A DNA stretch of 53,196 nucleotides from positions 1 through 53,196 of the forward strand of contig RFFP01000033.1 of NCBI GenBank assembly GCA_003696155.1. Reading direction: 5' to 3'. Position 1 is the first letter of the stretch. Each line of letters starts with the position of its first letter. The stretch comes from Acidobacteriota bacterium. Its GTDB lineage: Bacteria; Aquificota; Aquificia; Aquificales; Aquificaceae. A model generated the notes under the pieces. That model had not been told where the DNA came from. It ran no database searches and saw nothing but the letters and a program-made list of their open reading frames with translations. Below, piece after piece: positions 11,158-18,627 of this stretch. Position numbers and translations under genes: made by a program.

Positions 11158-11579
11158 TTACTTGCTCCACTTTATACCTGTTTCTTTTGTATATGTCTCT
11201 CTTCTCCTCATAATTCCCCTTAGCCCAAAGCCTTCCGCTGTCTCTCACTCTCGTGTGTATTGTATCCCTCACAGGAATTATCCCACTCATACCTTTCTCC
11301 TTTACCAGTTAAATCTGTAGTGTATGGTTGTAAGTCTGGGACTTTTGGGAATATGTCTTTTGGTCTTTCTTCTAAGTTTATAAGGGACGGTCTTTCTAAG
11401 GTTTTTATTAGCAGTGCTGCTATTATGATGTGGTCTTTGTAGACTTTTGGTCTTCCTCTTGTCCTTGAGGTAGGTTTAAGGCTTTTGCATATTTGTTTGC
11501 TTTTTGCTATGATAAGTTTTATTAGGTGTTTCTTGTGTTTTGCTTTCATTGTTTTACCTCTTTTTTCTTTTTTTAACAT
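11158..11579 (-). mobile_element. IS remnant, copy B: internally deleted DDE transposase
   Basis: Minus-strand remnant keeping the transposase N-terminus (MLKKEKRGKTM..., then GRPKVYKDHIIIAALLIKTL) and the same join to KEKGMSGIIPV and NRYKVEQV as copy A. It is cut at its C-terminal side next to the cas6 stop. Relative to copy A it has a one-base loss (GACTT for GACCTT) and a few substitutions over about 215 bp. Copy A supplies the C-terminal end and copy B the N-terminal end, in the same orientation, with cmr6'-cas6 in between. Confidence 0.72.
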
Positions 11580-11650
11580 TTTCCGCTTGGGTATATCAAG
11601 TTTAAGGAGTGCTTTGCTAAGAGCTTGATTTTAGAGATTTTTTAAAAGAC

Positions 11651-11679
11651 TTGACCATAGAGACAGTAAGGTCTATAAT
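11651..11679 (+). promoter_or_regulatory. Promoter of the cas7-cas5-cas8-cas3 operon
   Basis: TTGACC (11651-11656), a 17-bp spacer and a perfect TATAAT (11674-11679). Transcription should begin near 11686, giving a leader of about 64 nt before the cas7 start at 11750. An in-frame ATG at 11687 would be a leaderless alternative start. Confidence 0.75.
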
Positions 11680-11685
11680 CATCAA

Positions 11686-11749
11686 CATGTTAAGTCTTGA
11701 AAGTGAGCAACCTTTTCAGAGTGGTAGGATTGCTCAAGGTGTTGAAAGA
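11686..11749 (+). ncRNA. Structured cas7 leader resembling a TnpB 3'-end RNA scaffold
   Basis: The leader has inverted arms GAGCAA (11705-11710) and TTGCTC (11730-11735) with TTTCAGAGTGG in the loop, then CAAGGTGTTG. The same loop followed by GCTCAGGGTGTTG occurs at 19465-19495, at the 3' end of the TnpB relic, with the flanking arms changed (GCGA and TCGC). About 25 of 32 bases match, and pairing seems kept in both. TnpB guide RNAs are encoded at exactly that place, so the leader may derive from such a scaffold. This is inference; no RNA evidence is available. Confidence 0.35.
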
Positions 11750-12739
11750 ATGGAAATGAAAGGACTCACTTTAACGATCATAACCAGCAGGGTAAGTGGA
11801 GGATTAAACTACGGGGAGACTTTTGGAAATGTTTCAACACTTAAAAAGCTAACACTCGGCGATAACACGCAGGTGGTCTATGTTTCTGACAAGGCTCTTC
11901 GCTACAGTTTAAAAAGGTGGCTTAAGGAAAATAGGGATTGGCGGTTAATGGACGAGCAGATAAAAGACTTGGTCAGTAAAGACAAAAACAAAGAGTCTAA
12001 GCTTGATGTAGACTCCTTTGGTAAATATCTTATAAAGGAGTATCACGAATTTGACCTTTTTGGCGGACTTTTCACAAACTTAAAAGGAGTAGAGCCGAAA
12101 AAAGGTATAGATAACACTATAAAGCGCACCAGCGTTGCAAAGCTCACTTATGCTTTTTCCCTTACACCTTACAAGGGAGATGCGGACTTTTTAAACAACA
12201 TAGACGCTTTCAACAGATACATAAAACATGTGGAGGATAAAGAGGAACAAGTCATAGCCTACACAGAACAGCATACAGCACATTATGTGTATACGCTCGC
12301 TGTAGACCTTGACAGGGTTGGTGTGTGGGAAAAGGAAGACCGTTCTAATGAAGATGTTTTAGAACTAAGTGAGAAGGTGCAAAGGGTAAAGGACCTTCTT
12401 GATGCTGTTTTTTACCTTACAAGAAGCATAAAAGGAAGGCAAGAAAACCTCTCTCCTATTTTCGTTATAGGTGGTGTTTTTTCGGTTAAAAATCCTTTCT
12501 TTGCAGATGCTATAGAGGTTTGTGAAGAAGGAGGAAAGCTAAGGCTTAATACAGAAAGGCTTGAGAGTGTGCTAAACCAAGTGCCAGAAAAAGATAAAGT
12601 GGTGTGCGGAATGCTTTCGGGCTTTTTTGCAAATGAGGAAGAGATAAAGAGTAAGCTGAAATGTATGGAATTAAGAGAAGCTTTTGAAACTCTCAAGTGC
12701 CTGGTGAAGAGTGCCTATGGAGTTACCGAAGTTACTTAA
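11750..12739 (+). CDS. cas7: Type I-B Cas7 (Cst2/DevR family)
   Basis: Backbone subunit of the type I-B Cascade complex that coats crRNA. Family features are GLTLTIITSRVSGGLNYGE at the N-terminus, ETFGNVSTLKKLT and YVSDKALRYSLKRWL. From ATG 11750 it has 329 residues; this start is preceded by AAGGTG (11737-11742) at good Shine-Dalgarno distance. The frame is open upstream, and ATG 11687 would add 21 residues without family resemblance. The 3' end overlaps cas5. Base composition across this operon is visibly richer in A+T than the flanking housekeeping genes, in line with transfer. Confidence 0.85.
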   Translation: MEMKGLTLTIITSRVSGGLNYGETFGNVSTLKKLTLGDNTQVVYVSDKALRYSLKRWLKENRDWRLMDEQIKDLVSKDKNKESKLDVDSFGKYLIKEYHEFDLFGGLFTNLKGVEPKKGIDNTIKRTSVAKLTYAFSLTPYKGDADFLNNIDAFNRYIKHVEDKEEQVIAYTEQHTAHYVYTLAVDLDRVGVWEKEDRSNEDVLELSEKVQRVKDLLDAVFYLTRSIKGRQENLSPIFVIGGVFSVKNPFFADAIEVCEEGGKLRLNTERLESVLNQVPEKDKVVCGMLSGFFANEEEIKSKLKCMELREAFETLKCLVKSAYGVTEVT

Positions 12740-13397
12740 GTTTGAGCTGTTTGTCCCAACTGCGTGTTTCAAGACACCTTTTTCTGTTAAGGGTATAGAA
12801 ACTTACCCTCTTCCACCTTACTCTACCATAATAGGTATTTTGTATACCGCTCTTGGAGAAGAGTGGAAGGGAGAGCGTTTTGACATCTCCATTCAGGGAA
12901 ATTACGAGGCAATTTTTAGAGATTACATAAGGTTTAGAAAATACAACTTCAAGGACAAAAAGCTTGAAAGCTTACCACTTTCTGTGCCTACTTTTTACAA
13001 GTTTGAGTTAAAGGTTCATCTGGAAGGAGATGAAAATCTGCTTAAAAAGTTTAAAAACGCCCTGGAAAAACCCAAAACTTACCTTTATCTCTCTGGTGGC
13101 GAGTATCCTTTAAAAATCAAAGGTGTAAGGTTTGTATATGCAGAAGAGAAGCGATATACACTAAGGGAGCCTGCAACACTCAAAGCTGGCGCGTTCGTTC
13201 CAGAAACTTTGGTGGAAAAAAGTGGTATTAGCACAAAAGAAAGCATACACTACAAAGTGCCTTATTTCTTGAAAAGCCTTCAACCAAGGGAGCATTGTTG
13301 GGTTGATGTATATTATTACCCTAAGGACACAGACATTTGCGGAAAAAACCTTTTGGTTGATAACGAGGGGGATTTGGTATGGCTGTGCTGTTCATAG
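12717..13397 (+). CDS. cas5: Type I-B Cas5
   Basis: RAMP subunit that caps the 5' handle of crRNA in Cascade. The N-terminus KFELFVPTACFKTP and PPYSTIIGILYTALGE are diagnostic of Cas5. From ATG 12717 it has 226 residues; a GTG six bases upstream is possible. It overlaps cas7 by 23 bp and cas8 by 19 bp, so the operon is tightly coupled. It has no sign of the catalytic Cas5d type, as expected where Cas6 is present. Confidence 0.85.
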   Translation: MELPKLLKFELFVPTACFKTPFSVKGIETYPLPPYSTIIGILYTALGEEWKGERFDISIQGNYEAIFRDYIRFRKYNFKDKKLESLPLSVPTFYKFELKVHLEGDENLLKKFKNALEKPKTYLYLSGGEYPLKIKGVRFVYAEEKRYTLREPATLKAGAFVPETLVEKSGISTKESIHYKVPYFLKSLQPREHCWVDVYYYPKDTDICGKNLLVDNEGDLVWLCCS

Positions 13398-14905
13398 GAG
13401 ACAACTGGCTTATGGCATCTGCAATCGTGGGCTTTTTGAGGGCTTGCGAGCTTTCAGGAAAAGACTGGGAAGGCTGGATAAAAGGTAGGAAATTAGAAGT
13501 GCCTGATAGTGTTTGGCAAGAAATGGGAAGCATACTGGGAGAAGCGCTTTTTAAGGAGGCATGTCTTAAGTCATCGGTTGAAAATTACATAAGGGATTTA
13601 AAAAGCTCAAAGAATAAAAATAAGAATAAAAATCCTTATGATGTTTTTGTTTTATCTTTGATTGGGGATTTTCACAACAACAGTGTCCTTACTAACCCTT
13701 CTTCCATAAAGTCTAATTCTTCTATACAAGAGTTAGAAAATTGGCTTAAAGGGGAAGCTATCGAGCTTTTAGAAAGTGAAGAGGAGTTTAAAAATCAACT
13801 AAAGGATAAAATAAAAAAAGCTGTAGAAGAAGCGTTGGGAAAGCTTAAAGGAGAATCGGAAAATGCGCCTTTATGCTTCTTTTGTCGTGAAAGAAAAACT
13901 TACAAATACAAAAACAAATGGAGAACCTTTGATGTTGTTCACTTTACTCCCCTTTCCGCAAGCCCCGAGACAATTGCCAACTTTTTCTACAACGGTAAAA
14001 ACACCATGTATTTATGTATAGACTGTGAAAAACTCCTGTTTTTCTCTTCTTTAGCCTACACAAAAGTGGGAGAAAATTATACCTTTGCTTATCTTCCCGA
14101 AGAAAATCTTAAGGCTATTTACGATGCAAACAATGTCCTTATAAAAGAGAAGAAAATAACCAAAAATTTCATAAGGCACATCCTAAAAAGAAAAGTGGAG
14201 TATTCTTATAAAAATGTATACATAGTGGAGATTCAGAAAATAGGACAGGCTAAGGCAAACATACATGTTTTTACTTTTGACAATAGGTTATTGCCCGCAC
14301 TGTATGAATATTTAGTCGGTTATCCACAAGGGTTTTTTGGTGAGATTTTTGATATTTTCCTTGATTATATAACCTCTGGTAAAAGCCTTTATGAAATGGT
14401 AAATTATATACTTTTAGGTTTCTTTTTTGATAAAAACAAGAAATATTCTGAATCCTCCTTTACACAACGGCTTATAAATCTGGGTAAAAGCTTTAAATTT
14501 TTACCTAATAAACTTACTTACTTTATAATGTTTCAAGAATACTTAACAAGTGAGGAGGGCAAAGACATGGGAGAAAAACAGATAAGCTGGGCTTATGCGG
14601 AAGGTAAAAAGCTTTATGAAAAACTTGTCCGAAAGTATGGAGAAAAAAATGTAAAAAAGCGTGTTCAGACCCTCTCTTACCGCATACTTGAGGCTGTGCG
14701 AAGAAAGGACACAGATGTCTTTGTTCAGAGTATTATAAGAGCCTATCTTGAGCTTGAGACCGAGGTGCCTGCACTCTTTAAAGAAGCTCTTGTGGACAAA
14801 AACTTCAACCGTATAGCTTACGCATTCCTTATAGGTCTAAACGGAGGAAGAACTGATGGAGGAAAGTCTGAAGGAGAAGTTGGAGAAGCTTTGGGCGAAG
14901 AGTAA
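13379..14905 (+). CDS. cas8b: Type I-B Cas8 (Cst1-like large subunit)
   Basis: Large Cascade subunit, expected to read the PAM and recruit Cas3. The 508-residue protein has the Cst1-type zinc site CFFC (166-169) and CIDC (213-216) and the N-terminal GDNWLMASAIVGFLRACE. A lysine/asparagine-rich linker (KNKNKNKN) lies near 78-85. It overlaps cas5 by 19 bp and cas3 by 50 bp. In many I-B operons cas8 precedes cas7; here it follows cas5. Assignment rests on the Cys pairs, size and position. Confidence 0.78.
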   Translation: MAVLFIGDNWLMASAIVGFLRACELSGKDWEGWIKGRKLEVPDSVWQEMGSILGEALFKEACLKSSVENYIRDLKSSKNKNKNKNPYDVFVLSLIGDFHNNSVLTNPSSIKSNSSIQELENWLKGEAIELLESEEEFKNQLKDKIKKAVEEALGKLKGESENAPLCFFCRERKTYKYKNKWRTFDVVHFTPLSASPETIANFFYNGKNTMYLCIDCEKLLFFSSLAYTKVGENYTFAYLPEENLKAIYDANNVLIKEKKITKNFIRHILKRKVEYSYKNVYIVEIQKIGQAKANIHVFTFDNRLLPALYEYLVGYPQGFFGEIFDIFLDYITSGKSLYEMVNYILLGFFFDKNKKYSESSFTQRLINLGKSFKFLPNKLTYFIMFQEYLTSEEGKDMGEKQISWAYAEGKKLYEKLVRKYGEKNVKKRVQTLSYRILEAVRRKDTDVFVQSIIRAYLELETEVPALFKEALVDKNFNRIAYAFLIGLNGGRTDGGKSEGEVGEALGEE

Positions 14906-17081
14906 TGGCACAAGTATAAGAAAGCATACGGACAGACTGCTCGAGAACCTGAAAGAGTTAAAAAACCTTTATGGGGAACAAATAGAGAAAGCTATACCTG
15001 AGGAAGAGCGAGAGTTGTTTTGGAAGATTTTGGAGCTTGCCTGTGAATATCACGATTATGGCAAAATTCATTGCAAGTTTCAAGAAAAAGTAGGTAATTC
15101 AAACTGTAAATGTAGTCAACAACTCCAAGAAGTAAGGCACAATCTTATATCTCCAGCTTTTGTAAAAGCGGATGATGAGCTTGTGGAAAACATTATTGCA
15201 TTGGTTGTATTACACCATCACAGATATAAAAAAGATAAAGAGGAAATCAAAAAGCTTGAGGAGGTTCTAAAGGAAGAGTTTGGAAAAGAGCTTTGTTATA
15301 GGTTTCTTCTTAAAGAAGACAACGACTATGCAATGCTTGAGAAAATTGAAGAATGCTATGGCAAAGATTATACAAAGCTTTACACTCTTATGAAAGGCTT
15401 TCTTCTGCGGATTGACCATGCAAGTAGCAGTAAGGGGGGTGTTGTAGAAAAACCACTTATAACGGACTACCAAAAAAGGGTTGAAGACTACCTAAAAACG
15501 CAAAAAAACTCTTCCCTTAATTGCCTTCAAGAGTGGGTGCTTGAGAACTTGGAAGACAATCTTTTAGTAATTGCAAGCACAGGCATGGGTAAAACGGAGG
15601 CAGGCTTTCTGTTTCTCAAAGGCAAAGGCTTTTTTATACTACCTATAAGGACTTCTGCAAACGGTATATACCTAAGGGCTTGTGATGTTTTTAATGAAGA
15701 AGATTGTGGACTTTTACACTCCTCTTCTCTTAATTTTCTTCTTTTTGAAAAAGACGGTGCGAAGGATCACTTGAACAACAACTTGGATGTGGGTATACTT
15801 GACCACATTGCGGAAAGCAGGAACTTTGCAAAACCTATAATAGTCTGCACTCCAGACCAGCTCTTTCCCTTTGTTTTTAGGTTTTACGGTTTTGAAAAGT
15901 ATTTTTCTATGTTTTCCTATGCAAGGGTTGTGTTGGACGAAATCCAGCTCTATGAACCCCACACCCTTGGCTTTTTGGTGTTTGCCCTAAAGTTAATACA
16001 CGAAGAGCTTGGTGGTAAAGTAATGGTAATGACCGCAACCCTTCCTGAGTTTGTAAGAGAAGACCTTAACTTTCTACGAGAATCTGATCCTTTTCTTTTT
16101 GAAAAACCAAGGCACCATATTAAGCTTGAAAAAAGATCCATACTTGACGAAGGTGCGCTAAAAACAATGATTGACAAAGCTCGTGAAAATAAAGTCCTTG
16201 TAATCTGCAACACGGTAGAAAGGGCGATAGAGTTGTATAAAAAACTTAAAGAGAAGAACGAAAGCTTAGACATAGGGCTCCTGCATTCAAGGTTTATGTT
16301 AAAAGATAGGATAGAAAAAGAGAAGGAAATAAAAAGCTTCTTTGACTCCGAAGAACGCTCGGGCATTTGGATAACAACTCAGCTTGCGGAAGTTTCTTTG
16401 GACCTTGATGCGGACTTGCTCTTTACCGAACTTTCACCAGCGGACAGCCTTTTCCAAAGATTTGGAAGAGTAAACAGAAAGGGTAGAAAGAATACAGACA
16501 AGCCTAATGCTTTTATCTTTACAGAAGATTGCTCGGGTGTTGGTTCTGTCTATAGAAAGGCATTATTTGAGCTAACAAAAGAGAAGTTAAAGGATGGGAC
16601 TTTGGGGGAGGAAGACAAAGTGAGCATCGTGAAGGAAATATATTCAAAAGACACTCTTAGCAAGAGGGATGATAAATACTTAAAAGAATACGAAGAAGCA
16701 AAAGACTATCTTAAAAGTTTGTGGGAAATGTCCGTATATATCAAGGAAGGTTTTAGCAAAAAAGAAGCTCAAAAACTCTTTAGGGATATTGATAATGTTT
16801 TAGTAATTCCAGAGGAATTTAGGCAGTATGTTGAAAAGCTTTTGGAAAAAATGGAAGCAGAAAACAAAAAAAATGGAGAAAGCGAAAAATATTTTAGGGA
16901 TAGGGAGGAGATATACAAATACTCCATAAGTGTGCCTAAGTATTGGTTAAACAAGAAGGTAAAGGTAAAGGGAGCTGTAGGAAATTTAAAGCCTAAAATT
17001 TTCTACATAGAAGGATGCTCGTATGACGAGCACCTTGGACTTTACTGTGCGCAAGAAGAAAGTCTTGGTGAGTTTATATGA
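14856..17081 (+). CDS. cas3: CRISPR helicase-nuclease Cas3
   Basis: Nuclease-helicase that degrades DNA bound by Cascade. An N-terminal HD nuclease domain has H24, H66-D67 (YHDYGK), H95 (RHNLIS) and HHH 120-122. The helicase has Walker A STGMGKT (241-247), DEIQ (361-364), TATLP (393-397) and QRFGRVNR (534-541). All expected motifs are present in 741 residues, so it should be active. The start ATG 14856 has GGAGGA just upstream inside cas8. It overlaps cas4' by 4 bp. Confidence 0.95.
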   Translation: MEESLKEKLEKLWAKSNGTSIRKHTDRLLENLKELKNLYGEQIEKAIPEEERELFWKILELACEYHDYGKIHCKFQEKVGNSNCKCSQQLQEVRHNLISPAFVKADDELVENIIALVVLHHHRYKKDKEEIKKLEEVLKEEFGKELCYRFLLKEDNDYAMLEKIEECYGKDYTKLYTLMKGFLLRIDHASSSKGGVVEKPLITDYQKRVEDYLKTQKNSSLNCLQEWVLENLEDNLLVIASTGMGKTEAGFLFLKGKGFFILPIRTSANGIYLRACDVFNEEDCGLLHSSSLNFLLFEKDGAKDHLNNNLDVGILDHIAESRNFAKPIIVCTPDQLFPFVFRFYGFEKYFSMFSYARVVLDEIQLYEPHTLGFLVFALKLIHEELGGKVMVMTATLPEFVREDLNFLRESDPFLFEKPRHHIKLEKRSILDEGALKTMIDKARENKVLVICNTVERAIELYKKLKEKNESLDIGLLHSRFMLKDRIEKEKEIKSFFDSEERSGIWITTQLAEVSLDLDADLLFTELSPADSLFQRFGRVNRKGRKNTDKPNAFIFTEDCSGVGSVYRKALFELTKEKLKDGTLGEEDKVSIVKEIYSKDTLSKRDDKYLKEYEEAKDYLKSLWEMSVYIKEGFSKKEAQKLFRDIDNVLVIPEEFRQYVEKLLEKMEAENKKNGESEKYFRDREEIYKYSISVPKYWLNKKVKVKGAVGNLKPKIFYIEGCSYDEHLGLYCAQEESLGEFI

Positions 17082-17260
17082 AAGAGGAGCTGAGGCTTCT
17101 CAAGTACAGAGGCACTCAAGTTGCCTACTTTGTAGTTTGCAAAAGAAAGCTTTGGTTGTTTACCAAAGGCTTAGGTTTTGAGCATCTTTCTGAAAGGGTT
17201 GCCTTGGGAAAATTCCTTGATGAGGTAAGTTTTCAAAAGGAAGAAAAAGATATGGTATAA
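17078..17260 (+). pseudogene. cas4: Truncated Cas4
   Basis: The first ~50 residues match the N-terminus of Cas4: YRGTQVAYFVVCKRKLWLFTKGLG, given in parts as GTQVAYFVVCKRKLWLF and FEHLSERVALGK, including the first cluster cysteine. The normal protein is about 165-200 residues with RecB-like catalytic residues and three further C-terminal cysteines; here the frame stops after VSFQKEEKDMV. The DNA beyond does not resume Cas4 in any frame I could follow. cas1 and cas2, which usually follow, are absent. Confidence 0.8.
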
Positions 17261-17528
17261 AAAGCCTCCTATGGCATAAGGGAAAGATACACCACACTCA
17301 ATTAGCAGATTGTATTGGATGGGGATAGAAAACATAAGGGCTTTGTGTTGGCTCTTCAGATAAAGGTAAAGGTGTGTTTTAGGAGTTTAGGATTTAAATT
17401 TTGAATCGGAAATTAAATTAAGGTGTATAATATAATCATAGTGGTAGAAAAGCTTTGTAAAGCTTGGGAGTCTGTTTGGCTCCCTGTCATCTTGGCAACT
17501 GAATAGGTGAGTGTTTTCGGGTTAGGCG
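17261..17528. other. Spacer between cas4' and RHH gene, with hairpins
   Basis: No convincing gene. TATAAT occurs at 17426-17431 with TTGAAT 19 bp upstream, a weak promoter candidate. Downstream lie two AAGCTT boxes and the hairpin GGGAG/CTCCC (around 17466-17484), not followed by a T-run. The segment could encode a small structured RNA, or be the end of a lost IS element that removed cas4-cas1-cas2. Confidence 0.3.
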
Positions 17529-17714
17529 TCAAAATTCAAAGGGGTAGATTGTACTTTTTTCTTTTAGCTCTTTCCACTCAGCAAGGCGTTTGGCGATAAG
17601 CTCGCTCATTGAAATGCGTTTCTTTACACTCTCTGTTCTAAGCTCCAACCAAAGCTCGTAGGGTAAAATTACAGTAGTTTTAACCTCTTTCCTCTCCTTC
17701 CGCTTGCGAGCCAT
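17529..17714 (-). CDS. Ribbon-helix-helix DNA-binding protein
   Basis: A 61-residue basic protein with the RHH (CopG/MetJ-like) pattern: beta strand KTTVILPYELW (about 12-22), helix A to about 32, then ISMSELIAKRLAEW as helix B. Such proteins are homodimeric repressors, often antitoxins. It is divergent from the CRISPR leader, and a symmetric operator lies directly upstream (17727-17763), so it is probably autoregulated. No toxin gene is adjacent. TATAAT sits two bases before the ATG, so the promoter is embedded in the operator region. Confidence 0.7.
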   Translation of the reverse strand: MARKRKERKEVKTTVILPYELWLELRTESVKKRISMSELIAKRLAEWKELKEKSTIYPFEF

Positions 17715-17726
17715 AGATTATATTTT

Positions 17727-17763
17727 ACCGTAAAACCGTAATATGGTGATACGGTATTACGGC
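17727..17763. promoter_or_regulatory. Four-half-site operator upstream of the RHH gene
   Basis: Two ACCGTA boxes (17727, 17735) face two TACGGY boxes (17750-17755 TACGGT, 17758-17763 TACGGC). All are spaced 8 bp within each pair and symmetric about base 17745; 13 of 18 base pairs of the dyad match. Tandem 6-bp half-sites are typical of RHH repressors. A further direct repeat AATATGGTG occurs at 17740 and 17764. Confidence 0.65.
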
Positions 17764-17929
17764 AATATGGTGTGTACTTCAAAACCTTGATTATCAACAA
17801 CTTAAATTTGATAATAACACACTCAAGTGTGCATAACCTCGTATTTCCCGAAAATAACCTTCATTTGAGAAGGGTACCCCTTGACAAAAAGCTTGAAAGA
17901 GAATAAAATGAAAATAGTGGGTATGGCAG
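17764..17929 (+). promoter_or_regulatory. CRISPR leader
   Basis: A+T-rich stretch upstream of the array, without a gene. It holds inverted repeats TTATCA/TGATAA (17791-17814) and CACACT/AGTGTG (17818-17831), and ends in the array promoter. Array polarity is set by the repeat 3' end (GTTGAAAG), which forms the crRNA 5' handle when transcribed rightwards. Confidence 0.65.
17881..17909 (+). promoter_or_regulatory. Consensus promoter of the CRISPR array
   Basis: Perfect -35 TTGACA (17881-17886), 17-bp spacer and -10 TAAAAT (17904-17909). Transcription should begin near 17916, about 14 bp before the first repeat. This is one of the two best sigma-70-type promoters in the window. Confidence 0.82.
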
Positions 17930-18609
17930 GTTTCTAATCAACCGGGTGGAGTTGAAAGCTCTGTATATGCTGGATATATCTGCGGGTGTGAGCTGTTTCT
18001 AATCAACCGGGTGGAGTTGAAAGTTTTTAGGTGAGCATTTTGCGGTGATGCCTACAAAAGTTTCTAATCAACCGGGTGGAGTTGAAAGTTTCTTGAGGAT
18101 ATATTATATGCAAGTCAAAAAAGGTTTCTAATCAACCGGGTGGAGTTGAAAGATAATCAAGTCTTGCAAGCTCCTCTTCAGTAAGGATGTTTCTAATCAA
18201 CCGGGTGGAGTTGAAAGTTTCTTGGTAGTCAAAGAGTAAAAGCCTTATCTCATTGTTTCTAATCAACCGGGTGGAGTTGAAAGACGGATAAATCGGATAA
18301 AAAGGCCAGCAAAGTACAAGTTTCTAATCAACCGGGTGGAGTTGAAAGTGAAATACTTACCGTTAAATCCTATACTTATGGGCTCGTTTCTAATCAACCG
18401 GGTGGAGTTGAAAGTCCATTGAAGTATCTTCTGAAAGTCTTCGTAGTGCGTTTCTAATCAACCGGGTGGAGTTGAAAGTTTAAAGCTCCCTACACATATA
18501 ACTATAAACGAAACTGTTTCTAATCAACCGGGTGGAGTTGAAAGTGAAAGGTTTGACACGCAGAATGTCTGGCTTAAAATGTTTCTAATCAACCGGGTGG
18601 AGTTGAAAG
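17930..18609 (+). CRISPR. CRISPR array, 11 repeats and 10 spacers
   Basis: Eleven 29-bp repeats start at 17930, 17995, 18060, 18124, 18189, 18255, 18320, 18386, 18450, 18516 and 18581. They begin GTTTCTAATCAACCGGG and end TGGAGTTGAAAG, and I see no mismatch among them. Spacers are 35-37 bp. The 3' end GTTGAAAG fits the usual crRNA handle and gives rightward polarity. A short CAAC/GTTG stem can form. The last repeat is not degenerate, unlike typical trailer ends, and is followed within 20 bp by a truncated tnpB, so the array was probably cut there. Confidence 0.98.
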
Positions 18610-18627
18610 GTTTGTTTGTCTACATAG

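Noticed and set aside
17466-17484. GGGAG/CTCCC hairpin as a terminator
   Set aside because: No T-run follows on either strand.
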